Of a DNA stretch of 64,000 bases, positions 21,836 through 34,150 are shown in pieces. Position numbers and translations under genes: made by a program. The notes beneath the pieces were generated by a model, which worked only from the letters and a program-made list of their open reading frames with translations, did not search any database and was not told the origin of the DNA. The DNA comes from Girardinichthys multiradiatus (Eukaryota > Chordata > Actinopteri > Cyprinodontiformes > Goodeidae). Location of the stretch: contig NC_061818.1 of assembly GCF_021462225.1 (NCBI RefSeq), positions 14,543,276 through 14,607,275 of the forward strand. Direction: 5' to 3'. How positions within the stretch are numbered: position 1 is the stretch's first letter; each line of letters begins with the position of its first letter.

Positions 21836-22794
21836 TTTACACAAGCAAAGTACATAATTTTTTTCTTGAAGTGCTGAGATGCACTAACAACTCCGCTAGT
21901 GACTTTTTTGATAAGTGAAAACGCTATATAAGTGCACCCCTCAGTGTGGAAGTTGTTGCTGAAGGAAAAAGACACAAAATTATCTATTTTTGGTATCAGC
22001 AAGGTTTTAAAATTAAATCAGAGGAAGCTGCACTGAAAACTATACTTTATACAACTTATCAAGATGTATCTATGGTAATTTAGGTCATGAGAACAAGACC
22101 TGAGCAGGTAATAGTGTGGCTAAATGGAGTTAAGCAAGGTTGCTGTTCTCTCCTGAGCTTTCAACCTCTAAACCTGGACCTAGAAAAGGTGGCAGCCTGT
22201 TGGAAATCTGAGAGTTCAGATATGGATTTATGTTTTTTGCAATGCTTCAGCGCTAATTGCTGATACAGGATTCTAAAGCTGGTTCATTATGTCATCTATG
22301 TAAATATTTTATCTTTGTTTTACAACAGTTTTACTGCGCTCTCACACAGGGGTGTGATGTCACTTCCACCAATGCAAATAATGACGACTGATGGCAAAAA
22401 GGCTATAAAACAACATTTTCAGTGATATTCGTATATTTTCTTACAGTTCATAATGAGAATCAGAATCAGCTAACCACACCATCCTGACCAATTATTGCTA
22501 TACCCTGTATTTGTTTTTGGTTTCAAACAAGGAGCTGTCACAACTTTTTAACATCTGCTTAAGATAAATCTCCTGAATAAACAGGGAAGTGGGTTTTAAG
22601 GTTGCAATAATCATTTTATGTTTTTCCTTTTTAATCTTTTGACCAAAATATGGAATTTGTTCATCCATATGAAATATGATGCTGTATCATATACCACTGC
22701 ATCACAATGATCTGGCAGGTCATCCCACACTTCATTGCTGATAACATGAGTATGATCTAATTTACAAGGATCTCACTCTAGACTAAGGACTAGA
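21836..22794. other. Intergenic DNA, nothing recognised
   Basis: A+T-rich stretch between the Tc1 element and the GIMAP 3' end. No exon or clear repeat end seen. Confidence 0.35.
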
Positions 22795-24604
22795 TTATTT
22801 GTTCCAGTAGACTTCATATGACTTTCTCTCTGAATAACTGGCCACTGTTGTGCTGGTGCCAGATCTCACTTTCTCCTTCACCACCTTCACTACCAAACCC
22901 CCAGCTAGAGCGATGCCTGCTGCCGCTTTGCCAATCTCAGCCACAGCGTTTAAGATTCGAGTAGCTGCTGCTACAGCTCCCCAGTGGTCCAACACAGGCC
23001 CTGCTACCTCACACACAGCCCCCGCAGGGACATTTGTAGCTAAGGCTGCAGAGCACTGAGCTCCTACAGCTCTGCCACATACAGAGGCCACAGCATGCTG
23101 AGCTGTTACAGGTAAACTCCCCTGAGCTGCAGAAGCTGCAGTTTCTGCTCCACAGATCGCTGCTGCTCCCTCCACCACTGAACCTAAAGCAGCTCCAGCT
23201 CCCATGGTACACCCGACTCCTGCTGCCACTCCCACAGATGAGGCCCCTATCATGGTTACCTGGCCCAGGGTGTCTAAAGCGCCCTCCTGAGGACTTGTGG
23301 CCTCAGTGCCAGCAACAACTCCCACAGAACCACCCAGAACCCCACCTGTTGCCGCCCCCAGAGCCACTGCTGTTTTTCCAGAGGCTACTGCCACTATGGC
23401 TCCTACAGCTTTACTTACACTTGTGCCTCCTGCTGCAGACATCCCTGCTAGCTGTCCCGCAGCAAAACCAACAGAGTTCCCTACGAGAGAGGCTCCCGCT
23501 GCAGCCGCCAAAGGTACAGCTGCTCCAAACACGGCCCCCACTGCCATGCCTGTTGCTCCGGCAGCTACAAGGATCTTCACCCTGTCGAGCACTTTAGCAG
23601 AGAGAGCGGCTTCCCTCCTCAGGCGACTCAAGGATGAATGGAAAGGATGTCTCCCCCTGCCCACCCTGCTGACGCCCTGATTCCTCTCTCTGAACTGGGA
23701 GGCATTACTCCTGCTTTCCTCCGTCCATCTCTCAACTCTAAAATCCTTTTTATCACCTCCACCTGACTCCAACTCACACTTTCTTCATTTTGCAAGTTTT
23801 CTACAATTTGGGCCCTTTTCTTCTTCCTCCTCTGCTTGCCCTCGCTCCCTCAGCATCCTGTTCTGCTCCTCTGTAATGGCAGCCTCTGCCTCTAAAAAGA
23901 CTGCACTAGTATAAAAGCCTCCATTGTTCTGCTTCACCATTTCATCCACCTTCCTCACCAGCTCTCTAACCTGTGCTGAGTTACTCGGATCTTTGTTGTT
24001 GAGTACGTGGTATCTACCTCCACAGCTCTCAACCAGCGTTATAAGTCCAGCAGGTGCAGTCTCTCTGATACTTTTCAATCCCAATCCCATCCGGATCATC
24101 CCCCCTAGTGAACAAAACTACAGTGTGGTTAGAGACCGCGTGTGCTCCAAATATGTGTTTCAGCTGGCAAACAGCCTGGTTCTCACTGTCTGTATAGCGT
24201 CCGACAGGCACCACGAGGAGGAACACATGTGGACCGGGAGCTGAGAGAGACACACATTTGGCTATCTCTGCGTGGGTTTGCTCCACACTGAGGTGAGTGT
24301 CACCAAACCCTGGCATATCAATCACTGTTATCCTCCTCTTCCTCCCCCGCTTGATAGCCTGGCCTTCCTGCTTTTCATCCTCTTCCTCTGTGAGCGTTGC
24401 GATGCCCAGCTCGCAGATCTGGGTGACGGAGCTGGCACTGATCTGCGACAGGAACTTGCTGCGGCCCAGGATGGTGTTTCCAGATGCGCTTTTTCCAGAT
24501 CCAGTCTTTCCGACAAGGACTAGTCGGAGTTCTCTGCCCCAGCTACTTTCGGACTCAGCACCTTCATTGTCCTCTTGCATTTCACCTGCTTCTTTGTCCT
24601 CCAT
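22795..24604 (-). pseudogene. GIMAP/AIG1-family GTPase gene with long Gly/Ala-rich C-terminal region; one frameshift and one in-frame stop
   Basis: GIMAPs are septin-like GTPases of immune cells, usually on membranes. The start ATG is at 24604 ([12 protein letters not shown]), after an acceptor-like ACAG at about 24617. The G domain shows G1 [14 protein letters not shown], switch/G3 [10 protein letters not shown], conserved [12 protein letters not shown] and G4 LFTRGDD. At about 24067 one extra base shifts the frame: EKY in one frame, RETAPAGL in the next. The rest of the G domain follows (CGGRYHVLNNKD), then a charged helix (ITEEQNRMLRERG). A TGA at 23787-23785 follows KLAK, but the same frame stays open for 328 more codons to 22795: a basic stretch, then about 240 residues of Gly/Ala/Val-rich glycine-zipper-like sequence. 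The long open tail suggests a recently disabled gene, an assembly error, or an alternative end at the TGA. Confidence 0.8.
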
Positions 24605-24639
24605 GTCAGATGGTAACACTGTCACAGAAATGGTAATTA

Positions 24640-26014
24640 AATGAAATTACTGTTGATTAACATTGATCAGTTAACTACAAATGCTTTGGGTAATGTATAC
24701 TTAGCAATAGTACAGTGATCCAGAACGCAGATGCACCAGGATTTTTGCTGGTGACCAGCAATAGCCAATATTTGGTTTGATCGGCCCTGACCGGTTAACA
24801 AAAACTCAAAAACCCTATGCTTTTCTGATCAGTGAACGCATCGCAACATACAAAAAAGTCACCAAGTCATGGTAACAACAACTCCATGGAGGCTGTCACT
24901 GAGTGAAGAAGACTCCAAGTTAGGTGTTTTTAATATCAGTGAGGTGTGCTGACCTCTAATGATTTTTATTGTTCATGCTTGATCGTTTTTCTTAGTATTT
25001 GAAGTCTGATTTAAAAAATATATATACCCTGCCTCTCGCCCATAGACTGCTGGAGATAGGCACAAACTCCCCCGTGACTCACTATGGAATAAGCGGTATA
25101 GAAGATGAATGAATTAATATATTTTTACAGTTAACTAGTAAACCAACGCTAAATTAAATAAGTTTAACGGATTATGTTTTGCCTGACCACCACATCAGCT
25201 TGTTATGTTGCTCTCCTGCCTGTTCTTCCTGTATATATAGCAAATGCTATTATACATAAAGAACAGGATTTGTTTGGCTCTGGTGGTTTTGAGAAAGGTG
25301 CAGAGAGATGTAAATGAAAAACCAATTACACAACTTCCTGAATGTAAAGCCTAATTAGTTATTTACTTAGAATAAAATGAGGGATGTTGCGATATATGGC
25401 AAAATAACTCCCCTCTTAAAATTAAATTCAAACAAGACAGCTGCTTGCAAACAAGACTTACTAACAGCTACCGTGTATAAAAAACATCCAGAGTTTAAAC
25501 ACAAGCAGGATTATTAAACTGTCTTTGATTTATGACTCCAGTAACATAACATTCAACATTGGAAGGTATTCCTTAGTATTTTTACAACTTTTCCTTTCTT
25601 TTTATTTTAGACGGGAAGGGGGGGGGCAGCTTTCAGGTGCAAAGTTTGCTTCTGCCTCAGGCCGGCCCTGGATTTAATTTAGAACCACCTGGTTAAAACG
25701 GTGCAGTCCAGACCCTGGATCTGTGAACATGTTCATCTTGCTGAGATTACATAACCCGGTGAATATAAGCGAACTTCATGACCGCCGAACAGAATCGTGT
25801 TGTTTGTAAACAGCAACATGTTTATGGACTGCAGTCAGCCCTTCAGGACACTTCTGCGCAGGAATGTCAAAAAACTGCACATAAAAGCTTCATCACGGAT
25901 CAGTAATTATTGTTAACATCATGAATCATAAAGCAGGAATCACTTTCTCACCATCCGATCGGATTATTAGCATGCTGCTGCTAGCATGTTGCTAACAAAC
26001 AACCCTATCATCTT
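24640..26014. other. Intron of the GIMAP-like gene; SINE 3' end and hAT-like MITE
   Basis: Positions 24715-24850 carry CAGATGCACCAGGATTTTTGC, text like the hAT-type MITE at 49.7 kb. Positions 25027-25112 are a SINE 3' end (listed separately). The rest is unremarkable. Confidence 0.45.
25027..25112 (+). repeat. SINE fragment, 3' end only
   Basis: ACCCTGCCTCTCGCCCATAG to AATAAGCGG matches the 3' end of the SINEs at 41371-41717 and 45287-45868. The tRNA-like head and the central domain are missing. Confidence 0.8.
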
Positions 26015-26016
26015 AC

Positions 26017-26165
26017 CTTGGTCCGTCTTTCAGCGGACTTCATTCATTTCCCAAGCTAACAGCAGTGTTATTCCCTCTTTTTTAGTTTGTTATTTGGCTT
26101 CCAATCTTTAAGGGAATCATTTCAGAGTAATCAGAGCTGAGCTTCAGCCTGAAAACCAACATTTG
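26017..26165 (-). promoter_or_regulatory. Probable 5' UTR exon of the GIMAP-like gene
   Basis: The minus strand reads GACGGACCAAG then the donor GTAAGATG (GT at 26016-26015), and the coding exon 1.4 kb downstream starts behind an acceptor. The 5' limit is a guess. No other gene nearby would use this donor. Confidence 0.35.
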
Positions 26166-28270
26166 GACTTTGATCGCGTCAGAAGGCTCTTTGGTGGCTG
26201 CCCTCTGTTGGCTGATCTCTGAAATCTGACAACAAACAGGAAAATCTCATTCTTTCTCCATCATAACATAATCACTTTATTTCATATGTTTTAACAAAAT
26301 GGCTTCTTGGTCTTGCAGCACTGATATTATTTCTCTGAATATACATACAAGTTTCATAACAGTCGTTATACTCCTTTAAAATGACACCAATCTCAGTTTG
26401 ATAGATATAAAGCATTACATTTTGACAACTCTAATATAACAAGAAAACATGTTTAACAAGGACGAGGTGAAGGCCCACAATTTATATTTCAACCTAACCA
26501 AAATAAACCAATTTAAAACACAAACGAGTACTAGGTAAAAAAAAAAAAAAAAGATTATGGGGGCGATCCCTTTCAAATGAATACAAAAATAATTATGATG
26601 TATTTTCAGGCAAATGGAACAAGAGGTGTCTTGACAACTTAAAGCAGCAATCGGAGGAAAATTCTTAATTTTTACAAAAGAAAACCTTTAAAAATGAAAA
26701 AATATCACAAACAAACCAGGCCACGGTTAAATGAGGTCAAATTTATACTCTGCAACTACATATATTTAAAGCATATGGGTTTTACACACATTAAATCTGG
26801 ACCAGACAATACATTAGGGGTTTGTAAAGTTCTGAAGTAAACTTTTTTTTAAATGATTTCCCAATACAGTGCAGGGCACATCTGTTGGCTCTCTTGGTAA
26901 AGATGTGTAAAATGCTATAAAACTAATTCATTTGTTTACTGCAGCAGTATAGTCTCACACTAAAAAAACAAAAAATAAAAGTTGCAAAATCTAATCCTTT
27001 AGTTTTAGTAGGGTCACTCAGTGGGGAAAAAAAAATCCAATATTAAAAAAACAATTTTAACAAGAATGTAGCAACAATTTATCCATTGTATTTTTTAAAT
27101 TGATCAGAAATTGATCATAATCTGCGACTTTGTTTTCTTGGATTATGAACCAGTTGTTTGGGAGTGACGTCTATTTTATGTCCTAACATGACAAACGTAA
27201 ACATGTGGAGTTTGCCAAGCTTCACTGGGACTTTAACTGGAAGTGCACGCTTTGGTCAGGTGAAACTGAGGTTGAGCTTTGTTTCAGCAACCTACTCAGA
27301 GCAGGTTTTTGGCGTATAGCAAAGCATTAACATGTAGAAAAGCACCTCATGCAGACAAGTTTGATGGAGGATCTGTGATGCTGTGGACCCATTAGAGTGC
27401 ATGGCATCACGAACTTCGAAATACTTGTTGTTCATATAAATCTGGGTGGATAATGTATCATAATTGGATATTTCAGCAGGATAAGGCTCCATTTAATTTT
27501 CCTTTGGAATTAATACAGTATTTTTTGAATAAAATTTAATTGAATTGGAAAACATATGGCCAAAATCCACCTTTTTCCATGGTCATCTCAGCTCCCAGAC
27601 CTAAATCCTATAGAATGCCCAACCTGTGGGGTGAGCTGAAGATTAGAGATCATAAGAAAGACCCCTAAACTCTGGATGGTGTAGAGAGATTGTTAAATAA
27701 GGGATGCATGCTGCAACCTTAGGAAATATTACACATGGGCTGTGCTTCTGTCAAAGCATGGTTGTACAAAGTACTGACAGCTGGGGTCCCTATTATTGTG
27801 CCAATTCTGTCAAAAACATTTTCCCTACTGAGCAAATTTACTCAAATGGCAGGTTTATCTTTTTTTTTCAGAGTCATATTATGTTGCTGCAAAAACGTCT
27901 TATTTATTTTAAGGCTTTTTTCCTCATCTTTACCAGGGGTGCCAATAAATTTGTCCGCCTCTGTACGTTTAAAAACAACTTTCTGTTGTTTTTCCAGAAA
28001 CATCCTTTAATACAGTTAGATTCTCCAATTACAAATCCCTGCTGGTGGACAGCAGTTCAAGCCTCGATCAGAACTCTGAATAACCACTCAACACTGAGGG
28101 CACCTCTGCTCTTTCCCTCACAGCACCTTCACTTTTGTACAATGGACGGCAGCCTTTGTTTCCTTTGCCGTCATCACAGTTTACATGTCAAGCCACTCCA
28201 TGTGGACTTCTGTGTGCACTCCTGATTCTTCTACTCCTTTTCTCCTGCTCCTCGCGCCCGCTGATGAGTA
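26166..28270. other. Intergenic, with Tc1-like relic at about 27540-27965 and the ccdc134 3' UTR
   Basis: 26.2-27.5 kb is A+T-rich with no gene. At 27540-27965 (plus) GCTCCCAGACCTAAATCCTAT and the terminal text CCAGGGGTGCCAATAAATTTG mark a decayed Tc1 3' half. 28000-28270 is probably ccdc134 3' UTR, with ATTAAA (minus) at 28011-28006 as a candidate poly(A) signal. Confidence 0.45.
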
Positions 28271-28273
28271 GCG

Positions 28274-28399
28274 CTATAGCTCAGAGCGAGAGCGGGAGAT
28301 GCGGGGGCCTTTCCGAATTTCTTTCCTCTTCTCCTCCTTCCTCCTCCTCTTCTCCTCCTCCCTCAGGATCTTCTGGAAAGCCTCGGCCGTGTGAAGAAC
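28274..28399 (-). CDS. ccdc134: ccdc134 coding exon 6 and stop
   Basis: 126 bases including TAG at 28276-28274. A highly charged helix ending [12 protein letters not shown]. The acceptor CTTCAG is at 28400-28405. Confidence 0.95.
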   Translation of the reverse strand, partial: VLHTAEAFQKILREEEKRRRKEEKRKEIRKGPRISRSRSEL

Positions 28400-31300
28400 C
28401 TGAAGCAGCCAGGAAAGGGTCGGTGTTTGTATGAAAGGTACCATTTTGTAAGGAAATATGTAATAACACAAAGTAACAAGGTGGGCATGTCCCAATAAGG
28501 ATTTCATGCCCTCCATGCAGATCAGATAAACTTAATTCTCAGATTTCCTTGGCATTGCCCATACAAAGTCTCTTAAATTACGCCATATATATATATATAT
28601 ATATATTTTTTAAACCAAACATATCAAAATTTGAAGCATTTTCTAAATCCTTCTTTAAATGGTTTTAATGTCAGTTATAGAGAATGTTTATTTACTTATT
28701 AATGGGGGGTGTATTAGCACATACCACTTTTGAAAGCAACTGTGATAAAAATGTATTATTTGTGCAAAATTGTTTCTGAAAAAAATTGTTCTACCTGTGT
28801 CTCTTGGGCACAAAAGTATCTTTAAAGGCTGCCAGAGAAATATTATCTATTTTTATGAATGCCATTATTAACCCCAGTCCTCAACATACACAACAGATAT
28901 TAAACATTTTTAGATTTTTAACTCCTAAATGCCACTGTTAGTAATTAGATTATATATTTATTTAGATAAAACAAAAAACAACCAAAAAACTACAACTTAA
29001 CACAAAAAAGTCACAAGAAAGTCCAGAAAACAAGATCTGGTCATATTGAAAGTAATTTGCTCTTAACAACTTAACATGCAAAAATTCAATCACACAACAT
29101 AAACAAATCTCTAGAAACCTGGGAGGGTTGTAGGTACTGGCCAAAATTGTGTCCTGGTCTATAGAAGATTAAAATAAATGCATATGCAAGAATATAAAAC
29201 TACATTTCTTCAGTTTTACATGGTGTAAATTTTTACAGTTGCTGTGTCCAAATTAACTCACTCATCAATGACGTTCCAGAAGTTGCCGTATTCGCTTTCT
29301 GGACACCGTTTCTGCAGGACAGCCTTCATATGCTGCCAACAGCATATGACTCGATGATAATTCAGCATTTTCTCCTTCTTCTTTAAATTACCGCTTTTTA
29401 TTCAACATCTTAAAACGTAATGTTTAGTGTTTCAGCTGCTCTCTGCTCAGCTCTTCAAGGACAGCTGGGAAATATTTGAGCAAAGCGCATAAAGCTGGTC
29501 AAAGGACACAGACAGACCAGGAGTCGAAGCAACCAATACAGTCCCAATAGTGCTCTAAACGTCATTAAAAAGGGTAAAAAACTGGAAGAACTTTAGATTC
29601 AATCCAGATTTAGTAGTTCAACAACAAAAAAAATCTATGTAAGGCCAAAAGTACAGTTTTGCAAAAGGTGCCCATGAGTATTTTTTACTTATTCTCCTCT
29701 TCACTGTGTGTACGGCTGAGATATATTTACAGACAGTAGACCCACATCATGTATCAGGAGCTGAATTTTGTTAGAGACTTTGATACAAATAATTTAAAAA
29801 CAAACATTTCAACATACCACGGTGGTAAGGGACAGAAAAGACATTTAGTATCAGACTACAATGTATCCCTAAATTAGGAGCAATGTCTCCATCATACTCA
29901 CATCGTCTCTCTCTGTGCGGTATGGATTTAAAAAATCTGGGGATTTCTCTGTTATTCCCAGCTCCTGCGACATCTGAGAGATGAAGAAAAAAGACAAGAT
30001 GATGCAGGAGAGATGAAACACTCTGTTCACACTTTTTTTAAAGAGACTAAATGGGGGGTTACTGTTGCAGCACTGAGGGTTGAACTCATCCTTTCAGAGT
30101 GCAAACTGCTGCTTTGACTCAGAATTAACCTACTCTGTAATTCTCTTGGTAGATTATTAAAGATGGGGGATAATCATGATAGAGTTAAGTTCATTTACAT
30201 AAATACAGGGGGAACCGTTTCATCAGTGTTGCTCGTTTCTGCTTCAAAGGCTTCTGCGCATTATAGAAAAATATGAGTTAATCCCATTTTTCAGTGACAG
30301 AGAAGTGTTGGATACATTTTGTGATGTTTAATTTTAAGGGTAACTTTTCAAACTGGTTCTGTAAACAAAGTGTGCTTTATTTCATTTTGACCCCCAGCAG
30401 AGATAAATACTTTAAATAGGCCAAAAACAGCATTCGGCATCATCAAATCCAACAATCAAACCAGATTTTGATAAAAAAAAAAATAAAAATAAATTCAAAA
30501 CAAAAATGCAGTGAAAATAAGCAAAAATATGTCATGCACACAGCCATAAGCTGAAAGAGAGACCAGCATCCAGAATTTCCCCTAGCACTAAAGATGTTGG
30601 CAAATTCTGACAAAAGTCTTATTGACAGGTACAGTACATGACAGAACTAGAGTCTGCATGGTCTTACGAGTGTGAGGACATGCTGGTGGGCTCCTCCTGT
30701 GAAGACTCCTGTCTGGTTACAGAAATTCAGCCCCCAGCGCAGCAGACCACCCCAGTCAGAGTTGCGGTCGTAGTAGTGGTGGACGATACGTGGGAAGCGC
30801 AGCGCCACATCGCCGAAGAACGCTGTGTTCTCCACCACATGGGAATAAGCTGTAAAGATGGTGGAGGTACATGAGGTTGTTAAACACGTTTTGAAGATGC
30901 GGATGAAAGGAGGTATATTGATGAGATAGAGGACGCAAAGACAGATGATGTTAGCTGCAGTAAAAAAAAGGAAGTATGTGGACGAACAGACAGAAGTGAA
31001 ATTTTTATCACTGGGGAAAAGAAAGTGAGTCAGACCTTCTTTGATCTTATCATCCAGAGGGAAGGGGTCATCAGGCTGCATGTTGGCTGCGACTAGGATC
31101 TGTCTCGAGTCTTCCAACACCTTCAGATAGAGAAAAATCTCCAGATCAGGGTTAATTACAATACCTTACATAAGTATTCATACTTCTTTAATTTTCCATT
31201 ACAAAAAAACAACTTTCAATGTATTTTATTGGGATTGAACGTGAAAGCTCAACACAAAGTACAGCCTGATAGTGAAGTGGAAAGAAAAGAGAACAGTTTT

Positions 31301-32851
31301 CAAACATTTTGCAAATAAAAAGCTGAAAAGTGTGGTGTGGATATGCATTCAACACCCTTTAATCTGATACCCCAAAATGCAACCAACTGCAGCCAGAAGT
31401 CACCTGATAAGGAAATAAAATCCACCTGTGTATAATTAAATTTCAGCATAAAACAGCTTCTCTGTGAATATCTCAGACTACTCAGAGAACCATTAATGAA
31501 GCACTCTAGGGTGGCACAATATAAGGAAAACATGTGATAATGTTGATGAATGCTATGATAATGATATGATTTGCTGTAAACACGTGCTATGTGAGGTAGA
31601 AAACTCATATTGTACCCAATATCACCCTGAACACATCTTCTCCATGGTAAAAGGTGGTGGCAGCATCATGCTGTGGGGGTGGTTTAGCAGGGACAGGGAA
31701 GCTGGTCAGAGCCAATGGGAAAAGGGTTCATCATCCAGCTTGAGAAAAACCCTAAACAGTCAGAGCTAGAACTTCTAAAGCACATTCATGTGTTTGAATA
31801 GCTCAAAGTCTGGACCTAAATGCCACTGAGAAGCTGTGGAAGACCTGAAAGTTCATCTACACAGATTCTCTCCATCCAATCTGACTGAGCTTCAGCTATT
31901 TTGTAAAGAATTATCTTATTTTTTTCTAAAACAATTTTAAAACCGTGTCTCCTTTTACTTCCACTTCACAGCTATGCACTATGGCGACAGAGAATAAAAA
32001 AAGCTCCGAAAAGGCTAGACTTAAGAGTGAGCCTAGTGCTACTTTGATCTAATGCTAATCCTTCCTCTTATGATATTTTTACATGACACTTCCTATCCGC
32101 CGACTGGCATCAGTGGAGCGCTCCATCACGCTAACACGGAGTGGTGTGAAAGTGCTGACAATGTTTTTCTGCCAGCGAAGGTTGCCTGCCCCCCGCTGTC
32201 CTTGCGCAGCATGCGGCTGCATAGATAACCGTCTACCGGGAAAAGGAGGCAGACATGTAAATCAAATCTCCTGGAGTAACACCAGTGTAAACGTACTGTG
32301 AGGACTCTGAATTACCATTCAAATTAAAGCATTTATAACGGCGGCTGTATTGTATGGAAAGCATTTGGGACTCTATTGAGATGGCAACATTCTTATCATT
32401 CCAACTACTAAAAACACAAAGTCTGAAAACATTTTTTCTAATGCCAGAGGCCCTGTCTGTGCTCAGCTGTACCACAGATGTGAGAGGATAACACAGACGT
32501 CCTACCTTGAAAAGCCCCTTGAGCATTATGTCTATGATCTTGTACTGCTGGTTGATGTCATTCAGCTCCACAAGATTCTTCAGAGCGTTCAGCTGATCTT
32601 TCCTCTTTGTCTCAAACAGCCGCTTGTCTGACAAAAGCAGGTCAGGGAGAATCATAAACGCCACATGGATGCAACACAAATTCTCCCTTGCACACTGATC
32701 TGTGACAGCGTCACGCTGGAGTTCAGTGCATCGACAGCGGAAGGATACAAATCTCCAAGTTGGAGTCGTGTCGAGGCCTTTGCGTGTCAGAGTCTGCCGA
32801 GCTGAGGGCGACGGCGGCCAGGACCAGGATCACTGCGCTCACGCTCCACAT
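28274..32851 (-). CDS. ccdc134: ccdc134, coiled-coil domain-containing protein 134 (complete coding region)
   Basis: Six coding exons: 32851-32749, 32627-32506, 31120-31036, 30849-30668, 29973-29902, 28399-28274. They join in one frame of 229 residues, the length I recall for human CCDC134. The product begins with a signal peptide ([19 protein letters not shown]). Conserved blocks: [60 protein letters not shown] charged C-terminal helix follows ([20 protein letters not shown]) and the end is SRSRSEL, an ER-retention-like tail. The family is secretory-pathway/ER and also reported in the nucleus. It lies next to SREBF2 on the same strand in human too. Confidence 0.96.
28584..28604. repeat. (AT)n microsatellite
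   Basis: About ten AT units followed by a T run, in the last ccdc134 intron. Confidence 0.9.
29902..29973 (-). CDS. ccdc134: ccdc134 coding exon 5
   Basis: 72 bases, 24 codons, phase 0 both sides: [20 protein letters not shown] and then ERDD. The acceptor is ATCTCTCAG and the donor GTGAGT. Too short for ordinary ORF calling, but it aligns with the human protein. Confidence 0.92.
30668..30849 (-). CDS. ccdc134: ccdc134 coding exon 4
   Basis: 182 bases: [33 protein letters not shown] and HQHVLTL. The strongest family match in the gene. The donor is GTAAGA at 30667. Confidence 0.96.
31036..31120 (-). CDS. ccdc134: ccdc134 coding exon 3
   Basis: 85 bases: [20 protein letters not shown] and then PLDDKIKE. 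The acceptor is ATCTGAAG and the donor GTCTGA, a weaker consensus, but the phases fit. Confidence 0.92.
31155..31985 (+). mobile_element. Degenerate Tc1-like element in a ccdc134 intron
   Basis: Left-end text (ATAAGTATTCATAC, TTTTATTGGGATTG, AGTGTGGTGTGGATATGCATT) and transposase remnants GTGGCAGCATCATGCTGTGG and AGTCTGGACCTAAATGCCACT. Internal deletions and stops; not functional. Confidence 0.7.
32506..32627 (-). CDS. ccdc134: ccdc134 coding exon 2
   Basis: 122 bases. [20 protein letters not shown] and on to MLKGLFK, matching the human protein closely. The acceptor is TTTTGTCAG and the donor GTAGGA. Confidence 0.95.
32749..32851 (-). CDS. ccdc134: ccdc134 coding exon 1 (signal peptide)
   Basis: 103 coding bases, residues 1-34 plus one base. 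The ATG is at 32851; the exon itself starts at 32880 after CTGTTTGTAG. The donor GTATCC at 32748 splits the Tyr codon of LEIY. Confidence 0.93.
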
Positions 32852-33229
32852 GGTCACCAGGGGGTAGCAGAGAGGCACTCCTACAAACAGAATGACAAAT
32901 TGGTTGCAACCAACTTTAAAATAACAGAGCTACCCAATCATACAACACATTTTAGTCACAGTCAAAAATTTCTAAATTGGACGTCTTTTCTTAGTTCTTA
33001 AAGAGGCAGTATCTCTCACCTAAGAGGTTGTTTCAGTACTTTTAGCATGTGGGCCTCACCCTAAGCCACACCAGGAACCTGTGTGCGTTGTAGAACCTGA
33101 ACAGGAATTTCGACGCAGCATTGTAAATGTTAAGATAAATCATGCTTGAAGCCATGTCCTCTGATGTTTTTCCAGTTTAACTGAAATTATTTTTTTACTC
33201 CTACCCCAACTGTCAATTTCAAAACCAGA

Positions 33230-34150
33230 GACAGTTGAGAAAAACTAAGTACACCCCACAGTTCAATAGCACCTAAAACCACCTTTAGCAGCAATAAATC
33301 TCAAGAGCTGTTTTCTGTAGGACTTGTATCATTGAGGAGGAATTTGGGCCCACACTTTACAACACTGCTCTGGTACTTACTGTACATTATGGAAAATAGA
33401 TAGCTGTTGGATTGATGTTCTCAGGTTTTACTCCAGAGAACTTTGGTATACAGAAGATTTCACAGTGGACTCCATGAGAGCCAGAGGTCCGGGTCCTGCG
33501 GCTGCAAAGAAAGCTCAAATTATCACCTGTCCACCACCGTGCTTAACAGTGGGTTTGGGGTTTTCATGTTGATATACTGTTTTTTTTGTGACACATGGCC
33601 AAACATCTCTACTTTAGTTTCATGTTTTCAAAGCATGCTGCTTCTGCTTAATTCAGATGCAAAAATAAGTTGTGCTGCCATATTGTTTTGTGAGAAATAA
33701 AAAACTCTTGGTGACACGTCCAAACAAACAAAACGTTTTCTGTCTTTTTACAACTGGACTTTCATGAGGTGCAACACTTGACCTGCTAACTGAGGCCTTT
33801 ACAAGAGGCCCTGGCTCTTTTGTGCTGAGCATTGCATCTGAACATGGTGTGAATTTGCAGGACAGTCCACTCCTGGGAAGGCTGGTAACACTTTTAAATG
33901 TTTTCCACTTGTGAATTATTGTTCTCACTGCAGCATTAAGGACATCTGATTGGTGGGAAATGGCCTTATAAATTCCCAGATTTCTTTCCTTAAACTGATT
34001 GCTGATGTCTTTCAGTCTTTCCATTGTGTTAACGCTAACCTGCAAACAGGAAAAACCAGAAAACTGAAACAAAGCAGCCTCGGCTTCCCTAATGCGGCAA
34101 TTCCACAATGCACCTTGAAACTTAAGCTAACATCTCCACTGTCCAAGCAC
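33230..34150 (-). mobile_element. Degenerate Tc1-like element (minus) in ccdc134 intron
   Basis: A minus-strand frame (34108-33653) keeps helix-turn-helix-like text: SNQFKERNLGIYKAISHQSD and IIHKWKTFKSVTSLPRSG, the linker typical of fish Tc1 transposases. ATCACCTGTCCACCACCGTG is Tc1 body text read backwards. Multiple stops. Confidence 0.65.

Noticed and set aside
23238..23680. Plus-strand frames of 119 and 127 codons rich in Pro, Ala and Leu
   Set aside because: Antisense shadows of the Gly/Ala-rich GIMAP tail; the composition is explained by the complementary strand.
27704..28225. 173-codon plus-strand frame upstream of the ccdc134 stop
   Set aside because: Spans a Tc1 relic and the ccdc134 3' UTR in antisense; hydrophobic but without motifs.
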